DNA from: CAWINY01 sp963837635
GTDB lineage: Bacteria; Acidobacteriota; Terriglobia; Terriglobales; Acidobacteriaceae
Reading direction: 5' to 3'
Length of the DNA: 64,000 nt
Assembly (NCBI GenBank): GCA_963837635.1
Contig: CAWINY010000003.1
Coordinates: forward strand, 620,001-684,000
The first letter of the stretch is position 1; each line of letters opens with the position of its first letter. The translations under genes were made by a program, and so were the position numbers. This document shows positions 28,618 to 36,449 of the stretch, one piece after another. The notes below the pieces were generated by a model, which saw only the letters and a program-made list of their open reading frames with translations, searched no databases and was not told where the DNA came from.

Positions 28618-29370
28618 TTAGCCGGCGAGCTTAAAGCTGACCGTAATCTGGGTCTGCACCTCGACCGGCTCGCCGTTCAGATAATACGGCTTGTACTTCC
28701 ACTGCTTGACCGCCTCGATGGCAGCCGGGGCCAGCATCGGATGACCGCTCTGAAGCGAAAGATTTTCGATGGATCCATCCTTGCTGATGGTCGCCTGCAT
28801 CACTACGTCGCCCTGAATGCGCGCCTGCCGCGCCAATGGCGGATAACTCGGCTTGATCTGGTGAATCAGCAAGCCCTCTGCGACGCCCTGCGAAACGCGT
28901 ACTTTCTGGACCGGCGGGGGGACTGCCACCTTGGGGACGGCAACCGGCGTAGACGACACGATACCACCGATTACTCCCCCCAGCTGGCCGCCCGGTACCC
29001 CACCCGGAACTCCACCAACTACGCCGGCCACGGTTGTCGAAGGCGGCGGAGCTTCTTCCTTGATGATCTCCACCTTCTCAGGAATTTTAGTAGGGGTGCG
29101 GAGAGCCCCGTTCACCACGTCCGACTGCACCTTCACTGGCTTGGGGATGGGAGTGGCCGCCGCCGGGGGCGGTGGGGGCGGCGGGGGCGGTGGCGGAGCC
29201 ACGAGGAGCGTCAGCAGTTGCTGCTTGGGCAGCGCCTCGGTATAGATCAGCGGAATCAGGATCAGTACGCACAACAGGAGCATCTGGAGGGCGAACGACA
29301 ACAGAGTCATCGCACGCCGTCTTCCGCTCTTGAAGCGGTTGCCGGATTCCAACAGGCTGTCTTCAAACAT
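28618..29370 (-). CDS. tonB: TonB energy-transducing protein
   Basis: The 250-residue protein has a cytoplasmic tail, one transmembrane helix at about 22-44 (LSFALQMLLLCVLILIPLIY), a proline-rich spacer with an 11-proline run near 58-69, Gly/Val-rich repeats (VGGVPGGVPGGQLGG) and a C-terminal TonB domain from about 165 (PSYPPLARQARIQGDVVMQA, then WKYKPYYLNGEPVEVQTQIT). It transmits the proton motive force to outer-membrane receptors such as the one at the window start. A 14-bp palindrome lies 25 bp upstream of its start. Confidence 0.95.
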   Translation of the reverse strand: MFEDSLLESGNRFKSGRRRAMTLLSFALQMLLLCVLILIPLIYTEALPKQQLLTLLVAPPPPPPPPPPPAAATPIPKPVKVQSDVVNGALRTPTKIPEKVEIIKEEAPPPSTTVAGVVGGVPGGVPGGQLGGVIGGIVSSTPVAVPKVAVPPPVQKVRVSQGVAEGLLIHQIKPSYPPLARQARIQGDVVMQATISKDGSIENLSLQSGHPMLAPAAIEAVKQWKYKPYYLNGEPVEVQTQITVSFKLAG

Positions 29371-29394
29371 GACTGGTTCTCCGTCCCAGACTGC

Positions 29395-29408
29395 CTAAGT
29401 TAACTTAG
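29395..29408. promoter_or_regulatory. Palindrome CTAAGTTAACTTAG upstream of tonB
   Basis: A perfect 14-bp palindrome lies 25 bp upstream of the tonB start, with a half-site AAGTTAGAC nearby at 29426-29434. Its position fits an operator; its core AAGTnnACTT is shared with the antitoxin operator at 23001-23022. Confidence 0.55.
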
Positions 29409-29725
29409 ACAAGAATTGCCCAAATAAGTTAGACACCGCAGCCGAGCATTTTGCTCCCATCGCGATCCTGCCCGACTATGCTATTCAGCTGGTGGGGTAT
29501 TGTCGCATGGTAGGCGAGCAATGTGTCTCCCCAATGAATGCTGTGTGAAAATCATCATACTTTGCTCCTGCAGTCCTCCTTTTACCCCAATGCGCCTCCC
29601 CTTGCGCCAGGAACTTCGCGGCGGCAGGGGAATCACGGAGTTCACCAGGGGAGCAGAGCCAGAGCTCTCTACTCGGGACGAATCCGGCGTGAATTTGCCG
29701 GCAGCTTGGGCGCGCAGAAGAAAAG
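29409..29725. other. Intergenic gap between tonB promoter and secF terminator
   Basis: No gene is seen. Short readings at 29538-29774 have no family resemblance or start signal. Confidence 0.4.
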
Positions 29726-29746
29726 ACCGCGGGCTGGGCCCGCGGT
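29726..29746 (-). terminator. Terminator of the tgt-yajC-secDF operon
   Basis: Arms ACCGCGGGC and GCCCGCGGT, loop of 3, 55 bp after the secF stop; on the minus strand the hairpin is followed by CTTTTCTTC. Confidence 0.8.
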
Positions 29747-29800
29747 TCGGGTTTGCTTGATAGTAACTAATTAGACAAAAATCAGGCCATCCCGGTTGTC

Positions 29801-31027
29801 TTAAGCCTTGGCCTTGGCCTTCTCACGCCGGACGGGCTCGGCAGCGGCTGTAAGCCTGCCTCGGTTCCCGCGCCAGTCCTGATAGGCCACCAGCATGGGC
29901 GAGGCGATGAAAATCGACGAGTAGGTGCCGACGATGATACCGATCACCAGGGCAAAGCTGAAGCCGTGCAGCACCTCGCCGCCAAACAGGAACAACGAGA
30001 GCACGGTCAGGAAGGTCAAACCGGAAGTCAGCACCGTCCGGCTTAGCGTCTGATTGATGCTCCGGTCCACGATGTCGCTCAGCTTCTCGCGCCGGGAGAT
30101 CTTCAGGTTCTCGCGGATGCGGTCGAAGACCACGATGGTGTCGTTCATCGAGTAGCCGACCAGGGTCAGAATGGCGGCAATTACCGTGAGCGAAATCTCT
30201 TTGTTGAGCAGGGAGAAGGCGCCGACCGTGATCAGCGTGTCATGGAAGCAGGCCACCACGGCGGCCACGCCGTAAATCAGCTCGAAGCGGAACCAGAGGT
30301 AAATCAGCATGCCCAGCAGCGAATAGAGCACCGCGAGCTTGGCCTGGCTCTGCAACTGCTTGCCCACCTGGGGACCCACGATCTCGACATTGCGCACGCC
30401 GAAATTGGAGAGGAAGAAGCCGTCGTTCAGGCTGGCGAGAACCTGGCTCGGGGCCGCGCCGCTCAGCTCATCGAGTGAGCTCAGCACGCCGCTGTGGGCT
30501 TTGTCCCGCGCGTCGACGATCTGCTGCGCATACTGGCCATAGACCTTCGAGTCGCCCCCGTTCTTCAGCGGGTCGGCCTTTACCAGGAAGTCCTGCACGG
30601 CCTGCGAGCTGGCGTTGTTGAGATCCTGCTTGCCAGCGGGAGCATTGGCCAGCTCGAGCGCCTGGATGATCTGATTCTTGCCCTGATCCAGCGCCGCCTC
30701 GCTGGTCTCCTTCTGCTCGAGCGAGATCAGCACTTCGTTGCTTCCGGGCTGCCCGTAACGCTGGATCTTGGCATTGTGCAGGTTGGCGCGGTCCAGATCG
30801 GCGCGGATTTGGCCGTCATTCGGCGTGCCGGTGAACTTGACGTACACCAGCGTGCCGCCGCGGAAGTCAACGCCCAGCGGAATGCCGTGCCAGAAAAGCA
30901 TGGAAAAGATGCCGGCAAGACTGAAGATCAGCGAAAATGCCAGGAAGTACCACTTGTACTTCAGAAACGGAATATTGGTGTTACGGAAGAACTCCACGTT
31001 AAGTGGCCTCGCTTGTGTGGCGCCCAA
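29801..31027 (-). CDS. secF: Protein-export membrane protein SecF
   Basis: The 408-residue protein pairs with SecD to pull exported proteins across the membrane using the proton motive force. It has six transmembrane helices, the first near 25-45 (KYKWYFLAFSLIFSLAGIFS) followed by the signature GVDFRGGTLVYVKF, and the SecD/F block GYSMNDTIVVFDRIRENL near residue 285-305. The periplasmic loop (about 60-200) is longer and more charged than in E. coli SecF. It lies 137 bp downstream of secD; a palindromic repeat fills the gap. Confidence 0.96.
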   Translation of the reverse strand: MGATQARPLNVEFFRNTNIPFLKYKWYFLAFSLIFSLAGIFSMLFWHGIPLGVDFRGGTLVYVKFTGTPNDGQIRADLDRANLHNAKIQRYGQPGSNEVLISLEQKETSEAALDQGKNQIIQALELANAPAGKQDLNNASSQAVQDFLVKADPLKNGGDSKVYGQYAQQIVDARDKAHSGVLSSLDELSGAAPSQVLASLNDGFFLSNFGVRNVEIVGPQVGKQLQSQAKLAVLYSLLGMLIYLWFRFELIYGVAAVVACFHDTLITVGAFSLLNKEISLTVIAAILTLVGYSMNDTIVVFDRIRENLKISRREKLSDIVDRSINQTLSRTVLTSGLTFLTVLSLFLFGGEVLHGFSFALVIGIIVGTYSSIFIASPMLVAYQDWRGNRGRLTAAAEPVRREKAKAKA

Positions 31028-31083
31028 TATCGGGTGCGCCTCACTCGTCCCTACCGGGACTCTGTTGAAATTTCGTGCCGCTC

Positions 31084-31103
31084 CCCCGGGCTTACGCCCG
31101 GGG
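31084..31103. repeat. Palindrome CCCCGGGC-ttac-GCCCGGGG
   Basis: A short perfect hairpin in the secD-secF gap. It may slow or partly stop transcription, or be another interspersed element. Confidence 0.6.
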
Positions 31104-31164
31104 CTAAAACCAACCGCCCCTGCGGGGCTTACGAATCACTAGCCACTAATCACAAGTCACAGCT

Positions 31165-32796
31165 TTAAATCGACAGCGCCTCGCCGCGCTCTTTGCGGCC
31201 CAGGCCGAAGTCGAAGATGGCGCGGCTGACAAACACCGCGGTGAACAGGTTCGCCAACAGACCGAAGGTCAGGGTCACGGCAAATCCGCGCACCGGGCCG
31301 GTGCCAAAGAGAAACAGGATCACGGCCGAGACGATGGTGGTCACGTGGGTGTCCAGAATCGTCGTCCAAGCGCGGGCGAATCCCTGCTCGACGGCGCTGG
31401 GCGGGGTCTTGCCCGCGCGCAGTTCCTCTCGGATGCGTTCGAAGATCAGCACATTGGAATCGACGCCCATGCCGACCGTGAGGATCACACCGGCGATGCC
31501 CGGCAACGTCAGCGTTGCCCCGCTAAATCCCAGGAACCCGAGAAGAATAATCAGGTTCAGAACCAGCGCCACATCGGCGTTAATGCCTGCGGCATGGTAG
31601 TAGACCAGCATGAAGATCATGACAGCCACCATGCCAATGACCGCCGCGCGAACCCCGGCGCGGATCGAATCGGCGCCGAGCGACGGCCCGACCGTGCGCT
31701 CTTCGAGGTACTTGATGCCGGCCGGCAGCGCACCCGAACGCAGGACCATGGACAAGTCCTTGGCTTCCTGTTCGGTAAATCCGCCGGTGATCTCGCCCGA
31801 GTCGCTGATCTCGCTGTTGATGCGGGCGACCTCCTGGACTTTATTATCCAGCACCACCGCCAAATAATCGTTGATGTGGGCGCGGGTGAAATCGGAGAAG
31901 CGATGTCCGCCGTCCGCGGTCAAGGTAAAGCGGACGTTGGGGCGACTCATCTCGTCGCGGCCGGCGTCGGCGCTGCGCAGGTCGCGGCCGCTCACCGCCG
32001 AGCTGCGCTCGATGATGTAATAGGCCTCGCGATGCTCGCCGCTATCGCCCTTGCGGCTGCCGATGCTGTTGCCCTTCATGACCATGGTGTCGGGCGGAAG
32101 CACGCCGCTGTGCGCCGCCAAAGCCGCCTGCTCGCTCTCGTAGGCTTGGCCGTTGTCCTGGGCCTGCCGGATCTCCAGCATGGCGGTGGACTGCATGATC
32201 TCCTTCACCCGGGCGGGATCGTCCACCCCGGGGAGCTGCACCAGGATCTGGTACTGCCCGAGCCCATGCTCTTCGATCACCGGCTCGCTGACGCCAAGCT
32301 GGTCAATGCGGTTGCGGATGGTCTCAATTGCCTGCGTGACCGCGTGATCTTTGGTCTCGGTGGCAATCGAGGGCCGCATGGTGACGAAGAAGGTGTTCTC
32401 CGCACCAGAGGTCAGGTCGTACTCGGGCAGGCGGTCGCCGACGATCTTACGCAGCTCGCCTCCGCTCTCCGCCGGTACTCCCTGGGCCGCAATCTGCTCC
32501 GGATGATTCACTGGATCGGGGATGGTGATCGCGGCGAAGGGAACATTGGCCTGCTTGAGGTCGGCCTTCAGGCGCTCGATGCTGCGCTCCGATTCGGCGC
32601 GCACGGCGTCGTTAACCTGCACCTGCAGGATCAGGTGAGTTCCACCCTTGAGATCGAGTCCCAGATGGATCCGGTCGGTCATGCTCTGCAGGATGCCCTG
32701 TCCGGACCAGTTCTGCGGCCAGCCGACGATGCCGAAAAAGAAGACCAGCAGCACCGCAATTATCAAGATCGCTTTCGCGCCTAGGTTCTTGTTCAT
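31165..32796 (-). CDS. secD: Protein translocase subunit SecD
   Basis: The 543-residue protein starts MNKNLGAKAILIIAVLLVFF, a first transmembrane helix, and is followed by the signature HLGLDLKGGTHLILQV. The large periplasmic P1 domain (about 50-360) and the transmembrane block TLPGIAGVILTVGMGVDSNV then LIFERIREELRAG near 455-490 are intact. A longer upstream reading from 32862 has no start signal. With SecF and YajC it forms the ancillary Sec complex. Confidence 0.97.
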   Translation of the reverse strand: MNKNLGAKAILIIAVLLVFFFGIVGWPQNWSGQGILQSMTDRIHLGLDLKGGTHLILQVQVNDAVRAESERSIERLKADLKQANVPFAAITIPDPVNHPEQIAAQGVPAESGGELRKIVGDRLPEYDLTSGAENTFFVTMRPSIATETKDHAVTQAIETIRNRIDQLGVSEPVIEEHGLGQYQILVQLPGVDDPARVKEIMQSTAMLEIRQAQDNGQAYESEQAALAAHSGVLPPDTMVMKGNSIGSRKGDSGEHREAYYIIERSSAVSGRDLRSADAGRDEMSRPNVRFTLTADGGHRFSDFTRAHINDYLAVVLDNKVQEVARINSEISDSGEITGGFTEQEAKDLSMVLRSGALPAGIKYLEERTVGPSLGADSIRAGVRAAVIGMVAVMIFMLVYYHAAGINADVALVLNLIILLGFLGFSGATLTLPGIAGVILTVGMGVDSNVLIFERIREELRAGKTPPSAVEQGFARAWTTILDTHVTTIVSAVILFLFGTGPVRGFAVTLTFGLLANLFTAVFVSRAIFDFGLGRKERGEALSI

Positions 32797-32850
32797 GGAT
32801 TGACAACCATAGTTCCGGCCTCTCGCCGGCGGGCCCTTGCCCCGTCCTAA

Positions 32851-32892
32851 CGGGTGCCCCACCCTCGCCCGCTTTTGGCTTAGGGTGGGATG
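32851..32892. repeat. Interspersed repeat GGGTGCCCCACCCT/AGGGTGGGATGG
   Basis: An imperfect hairpin with CCCGCTTTTGGCT in the loop, in the yajC-secD gap; the same words occur inside tgt at about 34190-34240. Confidence 0.6.
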
Positions 32893-32905
32893 GCCAGCAA
32901 TTCTG

Positions 32906-33238
32906 TTACGCCTGCTTCAATTCCTCACTGCCGGACGCCACCTGTGTCACCGCGCTGCGCGCGATCTCCACCCGGATATTATCCGGAGGAACGCGCAGGT
33001 GGAGGAAGTCCTCCCGCAAGGCGATCACCGTGCCGCGAATGCCGCCGCTGGTGACCACCCGATCGCCGGTCTTCAGCTCGCTCAGCATCTTCTGCCACTT
33101 CTTCTGGCGCCGCTGCTGGGGCATGATCAGGAGGAAATAGAAAACCGCAAAAATAAAGATGAGCGGCAGGACGCCGACTGCCCAGCTCCCCTGCCCTGCC
33201 ATCTGCATAGCGACGAAATCCATCGAGTGAACCATCAT
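32906..33238 (-). CDS. yajC: Preprotein translocase subunit YajC
   Basis: The 110-residue protein has one transmembrane helix (VGVLPLIFIFAVFYFLLIMP) followed by PQQRRQKKWQKMLSELKTGD and RVVTSGGIRGTVIALRED, which is the YajC signature. It associates with SecDF. The start could be the second or third Met (33235 or 33223). Order tgt-yajC-secD-secF is common in bacteria. Confidence 0.93.
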   Translation of the reverse strand: MMVHSMDFVAMQMAGQGSWAVGVLPLIFIFAVFYFLLIMPQQRRQKKWQKMLSELKTGDRVVTSGGIRGTVIALREDFLHLRVPPDNIRVEIARSAVTQVASGSEELKQA

Positions 33239-33486
33239 TCAACGTGCTCCAGCCCGCGCGTGTTGTACCGCTGCTGTCCTAATTCAAGGTGTGCTCTTCA
33301 CGTACGGAGTACAAACCACCTTTTGGCCGGGACTTCTCGGATGAAACGAGGGAGACAAGCTTCCACCCCCAAGCTTTTCATCCCAAAGCCGCTCAACCCC
33401 GGAGCGTGCTGGGGATCCGGGCAGGATTGCGAGGCCCCGACGAGCGCGGAGCGATCGTTGGGGACGAGAATCCGCCGGAGCATGGG

Positions 33487-34842
33487 CTAAGGTCTGCCGG
33501 AGTTTTTTCCGGACACACCTATAGCAGGACTTGTGAATTCCCCGAAAACAATAGATTGCCGTAGCCGGCGCATAGTGTCAAGCCAATGGGCCAGATTGTG
33601 AATGCTATTTAAGACTTGGCCCAGCAACTCACCGGTGGCATACAGGTGGCGTAGGTAGGCGCGGGTATAGCGGCGGCAGACCCGGCAGCCGCAGGCCGGA
33701 TCGAGCGGACCCGGATCGGCGGCGTAGCGTGCCCCCTTAATATTGATCTTCCCCTCGGAGGTAAATAGAAGACCGTGGCGGGCGGCGCGGGTGGGGAGGA
33801 CGCAGTCCATCATGTCGATGCCCAGGCGCGCATATTGCACGATCTCCTCGGGCGTGCCCACTCCCATCAGGTAGCGGGGCTTGTCCTTGGGCAGGTGCTC
33901 CAGGGTGGCGGCGACAATGTCATAGGTCTTCTCTCGCGGCTCCCCGACACTCAGCCCGCCAATCGCATAGCCGGGCAGGTCCATCTCCACCAAACGCTCG
34001 GCGCACTCCTGGCGCAGATCGGCATACATTCCTCCCTGCACAATGCCAAACAGGGATTGGGTTGCGCTCTGAGCGGAACGGGGTTCGGCCCGCGGAGCGA
34101 ACGATTGGCTGTCCGGCTCGGTTGGAGCGAAAAGCAGGTCCTTCGCTGCGCTCAGGATGACAATTTCTTCTCCACTCGCTGGGTGGGGCACCCCTTCGAC
34201 AAGCTCAGGGCAGGCTCTAGCCCGGTTTTGGCTAGGGTGGGTGTTTTGAGGGTGCCCCACATCTGCCTGGTTTTGGCAGATGTGGGAATTCCACGGGTTC
34301 TCGTGCTTGTGCTCTTCGAAGTACTTTTTGCAGCGCGCCGCCCAGCGCACGGTCATTTCCATGGAATCGCGGGCGCGCTGGCGGTCGGCGGGATATTCCG
34401 TGCACTCGTCGAACGCCATGATGATGTCCGCGCCGAGAGCGATCTGCGCCGCGGTGGCCGTTTCCGGCGAGAGGAAGTGCAGCGAGCCATCGAGATGCGA
34501 GCGGAACTGCACACCCTCTTCGTTCAATTTGCGCAGCGCGCTCAGACTGAAGACCTGGAATCCACCGGAGTCGGTCAGCATGGCGCGGTCCCACGACATA
34601 AACCGGTGCAGCCCGCCCAGCGCGTTTACCTGCTCAGCGCCCGGCCGCAAAAACAGATGGTATGTGTTGCTGAGAATGATCTCCGCCCCAAGCTCTTCCA
34701 GCAGGTGCTGCGGGACGGCCTTCACCGTGGCCTGCGTGCCCACCGGCATGAACACCGGCGTCTGCACCACCTGGTGCGGCAGGGCCATGGCCGCGCGCCG
34801 CGCCGGCCCGTCGTTCGCCAGCAGTTCGAATTCCAGGGACAT
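33487..34842 (-). CDS. tgt: Queuine tRNA-ribosyltransferase with an internal repeat insertion
   Basis: Tgt exchanges guanine 34 of GUN-anticodon tRNAs for preQ1, the first committed step of queuosine formation on tRNA. The catalytic residues are D91 (LTDSGGFQVF) and D346 (MMDCVLPTR); the zinc ligands are C384, C386, C389 (DPACGCRVC) and H415 (LNSIHNL). The protein is 451 residues, about 75 longer than usual. The excess lies between CKKYFEE (171-177) and QSLFGIVQGG (262-271), a surface stretch that is only about 10 residues in E. coli. The inserted text is built of palindromic repeats found elsewhere here. The frame is kept, so the protein may still fold around the loop. Confidence 0.93.
   Translation of the reverse strand: MSLEFELLANDGPARRAAMALPHQVVQTPVFMPVGTQATVKAVPQHLLEELGAEIILSNTYHLFLRPGAEQVNALGGLHRFMSWDRAMLTDSGGFQVFSLSALRKLNEEGVQFRSHLDGSLHFLSPETATAAQIALGADIIMAFDECTEYPADRQRARDSMEMTVRWAARCKKYFEEHKHENPWNSHICQNQADVGHPQNTHPSQNRARACPELVEGVPHPASGEEIVILSAAKDLLFAPTEPDSQSFAPRAEPRSAQSATQSLFGIVQGGMYADLRQECAERLVEMDLPGYAIGGLSVGEPREKTYDIVAATLEHLPKDKPRYLMGVGTPEEIVQYARLGIDMMDCVLPTRAARHGLLFTSEGKINIKGARYAADPGPLDPACGCRVCRRYTRAYLRHLYATGELLGQVLNSIHNLAHWLDTMRRLRQSIVFGEFTSPAIGVSGKNSGRP
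34063..34314. repeat. Cluster of palindromic repeats inserted in frame inside tgt
   Basis: The segment contains GCAGGTCCTTCGCTGCGCTC with AGGATGACAAT (about 34133-34163), a GGGTGGGGCACCCCTTCGAC and CAAGCTCAGGGCAGGCTC block (34183-34220), and CCCACATCTGCC/GGCAGATGTGGG arms (34255-34289). All three are members of families that otherwise sit between genes. Length is a multiple of three and no stop codon appears in the tgt frame. Confidence 0.85.
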
Positions 34843-35083
34843 TCACCTCATTGTAAAGGAGCGCCGGCAGAGCAAAGCCCATCGGAACCGCGAGAATCGT
34901 ATGGCCGGGTCGGGTGACCCGCCATTCGCCCGCTTTGGCGGTGAGTTCATGAGCCCGCTGGCGAGACGCCGGCGCTACAACAAACAGCAGAGGCGCTATA
35001 CTGGTGCCCGTTTTGCTCGCGAGTGAACGTCTACTCACAATCAACCTTCACCAACTCATCAGCCAGACTGAACGAGGTACTCG

Positions 35084-35632
35084 ATGCGAAGACTGATTCT
35101 TGCCGCTGTCGTACTGCTGGTGGCGCTGAGCTTGAACGCGCAGCAAACCAAGGAAAAACCCGCCAAAGGGAAAGGGAAGACCACCCAGGTCGTCCAACTG
35201 CACAACGCCAAGGGTGAGAGCGTGGGGACGGCCCGGCTAATGGGTTCGACCAACGCGCCAGGAGTCAAGATCGCCCTGAATCTGAAGAACCTGCCGCCCG
35301 GCGAGCACGCCATCCATATCCATGAAAAGCCCGACTGCACCGCGCCGGACTTCAAATCGGCGGGCGGGCACTTTAACCCCGAAGGCAAACACCACGGGTT
35401 GCAGAATCCGGAGGGGCCTCATGCCGGCGACATGGAGAACATCACCGTGGGCGCGAAGGGCACGCTGAAAACGACGATCACCGACCAACGGGTCACCATG
35501 GGAGAGGCAGCGAACTCCGTGTTCGCCAACGGCGGCACGGCGCTGGTGATTCATGCCAAGGCTGATGACATGAAGTCCGAACCGGCTGGCAATGCCGGCG
35601 ACCGCATCGCTTGTGGGGTGATCAAGAAGTAA
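35084..35632 (+). CDS. sodC: Cu/Zn superoxide dismutase, exported
   Basis: The 182-residue protein has a signal peptide (MRRLILAAVVLLVALSLNAQ) and a basic linker KEKPAKGKGKTTQ, then the SOD fold. Copper and zinc ligands are visible: HIHEKPDC, GGHFNPEGKHHG, PHAGDM and LVIHAKADD. The disulfide cysteines are the one in HEKPDC and the one in DRIACGVI near the end. It removes periplasmic superoxide. It is a single gene, flanked downstream by a palindromic repeat. Confidence 0.96.
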   Translation: MRRLILAAVVLLVALSLNAQQTKEKPAKGKGKTTQVVQLHNAKGESVGTARLMGSTNAPGVKIALNLKNLPPGEHAIHIHEKPDCTAPDFKSAGGHFNPEGKHHGLQNPEGPHAGDMENITVGAKGTLKTTITDQRVTMGEAANSVFANGGTALVIHAKADDMKSEPAGNAGDRIACGVIKK

Positions 35633-35664
35633 CGCCACTGGCCGAGTTGGGAACCACACTTAGG

Positions 35665-35752
35665 AATTGTCATCCTGAGCGCAGCGAAGGACCTGCTTTT
35701 TCCCAATGGAGTACAACCGCAGGTCCTTCGCTTCACTCAGGATGACAAATTG
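35665..35752. repeat. Interspersed palindromic repeat (GTCATCCTGAGCG family), inverted pair
   Basis: ATTGTCATCCTGAGCGCAGC plus GAAGGACCTGC is matched in reverse at the right end (GCAGGTCCTTCGCTTCACTC plus AGGATGACAAAT). It lies between sodC and the convergent gene at 35756 and could serve as a bidirectional terminator. Confidence 0.85.
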
Positions 35753-35755
35753 CGC

Positions 35756-36316
35756 CTACAGGCCGGCCATCAGATTATTGCCGCTATCCAGGCAGTGGAA
35801 GGTCTGATTTTTGATCCAATTCTGCAGGGCGCCGGATTTTTGCTTCTCGAGCAGATCGTCCAGGCTTGGCCAATGGGCACGGGGACGCGACTTGAGGATG
35901 TTCTGATAGGCCACCAGCGCGCCCTCCACCGCAGCTTGGTTGATGGCTAAATCGTTGTCCTTGTCCTTGGGATGGTTGATCAGGAAGCTGGCCGAGGAGG
36001 CGATGGTCTGCCAGCGAAGCTGGTTGGCGTACTTGTAAATGTCCTGGCCTTTGCTGGCGGCGACCGGCAGCAGGTCCGGGCAAATCGGCACCGTGATGTC
36101 GGGGATCTTCTCGATCCACTGCAACAGCCAATCGCGGTCCGCCTGATAGCGCGGGTTCAGCGGTTCGGCCTGGATCCGGTTCGTCACCTCGACGGCGCGG
36201 GCGCGATCCTCCGCCGTGGAGGGAGGATTGGCGCTCGTCGAGGCTTCGTCCTCATCTTGCGCAAAGGCCAAGACCGGCGCCAACAGCAATAGCGCTACTG
36301 CCAACCAATTCTTCAT
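35756..36316 (-). CDS. Exported protein of unknown function
   Basis: The start MKNWLAVALLLLAPVLAFAQ gives a clear signal peptide; the longer upstream reading overlaps the start of mnmG and has no support. The mature part of about 165 residues begins with an acidic/Ser stretch (DEDEASTSANPPS), followed by helical text with RYQADRDWLLQWIEKIPDIT and two cysteines (PICPDLLPV, TFHCLDSG). This resembles small acidobacterial exported proteins without known function. It is divergent from mnmG. Confidence 0.7.
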   Translation of the reverse strand: MKNWLAVALLLLAPVLAFAQDEDEASTSANPPSTAEDRARAVEVTNRIQAEPLNPRYQADRDWLLQWIEKIPDITVPICPDLLPVAASKGQDIYKYANQLRWQTIASSASFLINHPKDKDNDLAINQAAVEGALVAYQNILKSRPRAHWPSLDDLLEKQKSGALQNWIKNQTFHCLDSGNNLMAGL

Positions 36317-36449
36317 CCATCCTCCAACTGCGGCGAGCATATCAGGCCGCGCGACGGACCCTTCGCGCCCGGCCACCCGCAGACCGCTTGCAGCCAACAT
36401 CATTACAATAGAGGATAACGTCTGGGACCCCAAGTTCCCCACTCTTTTG

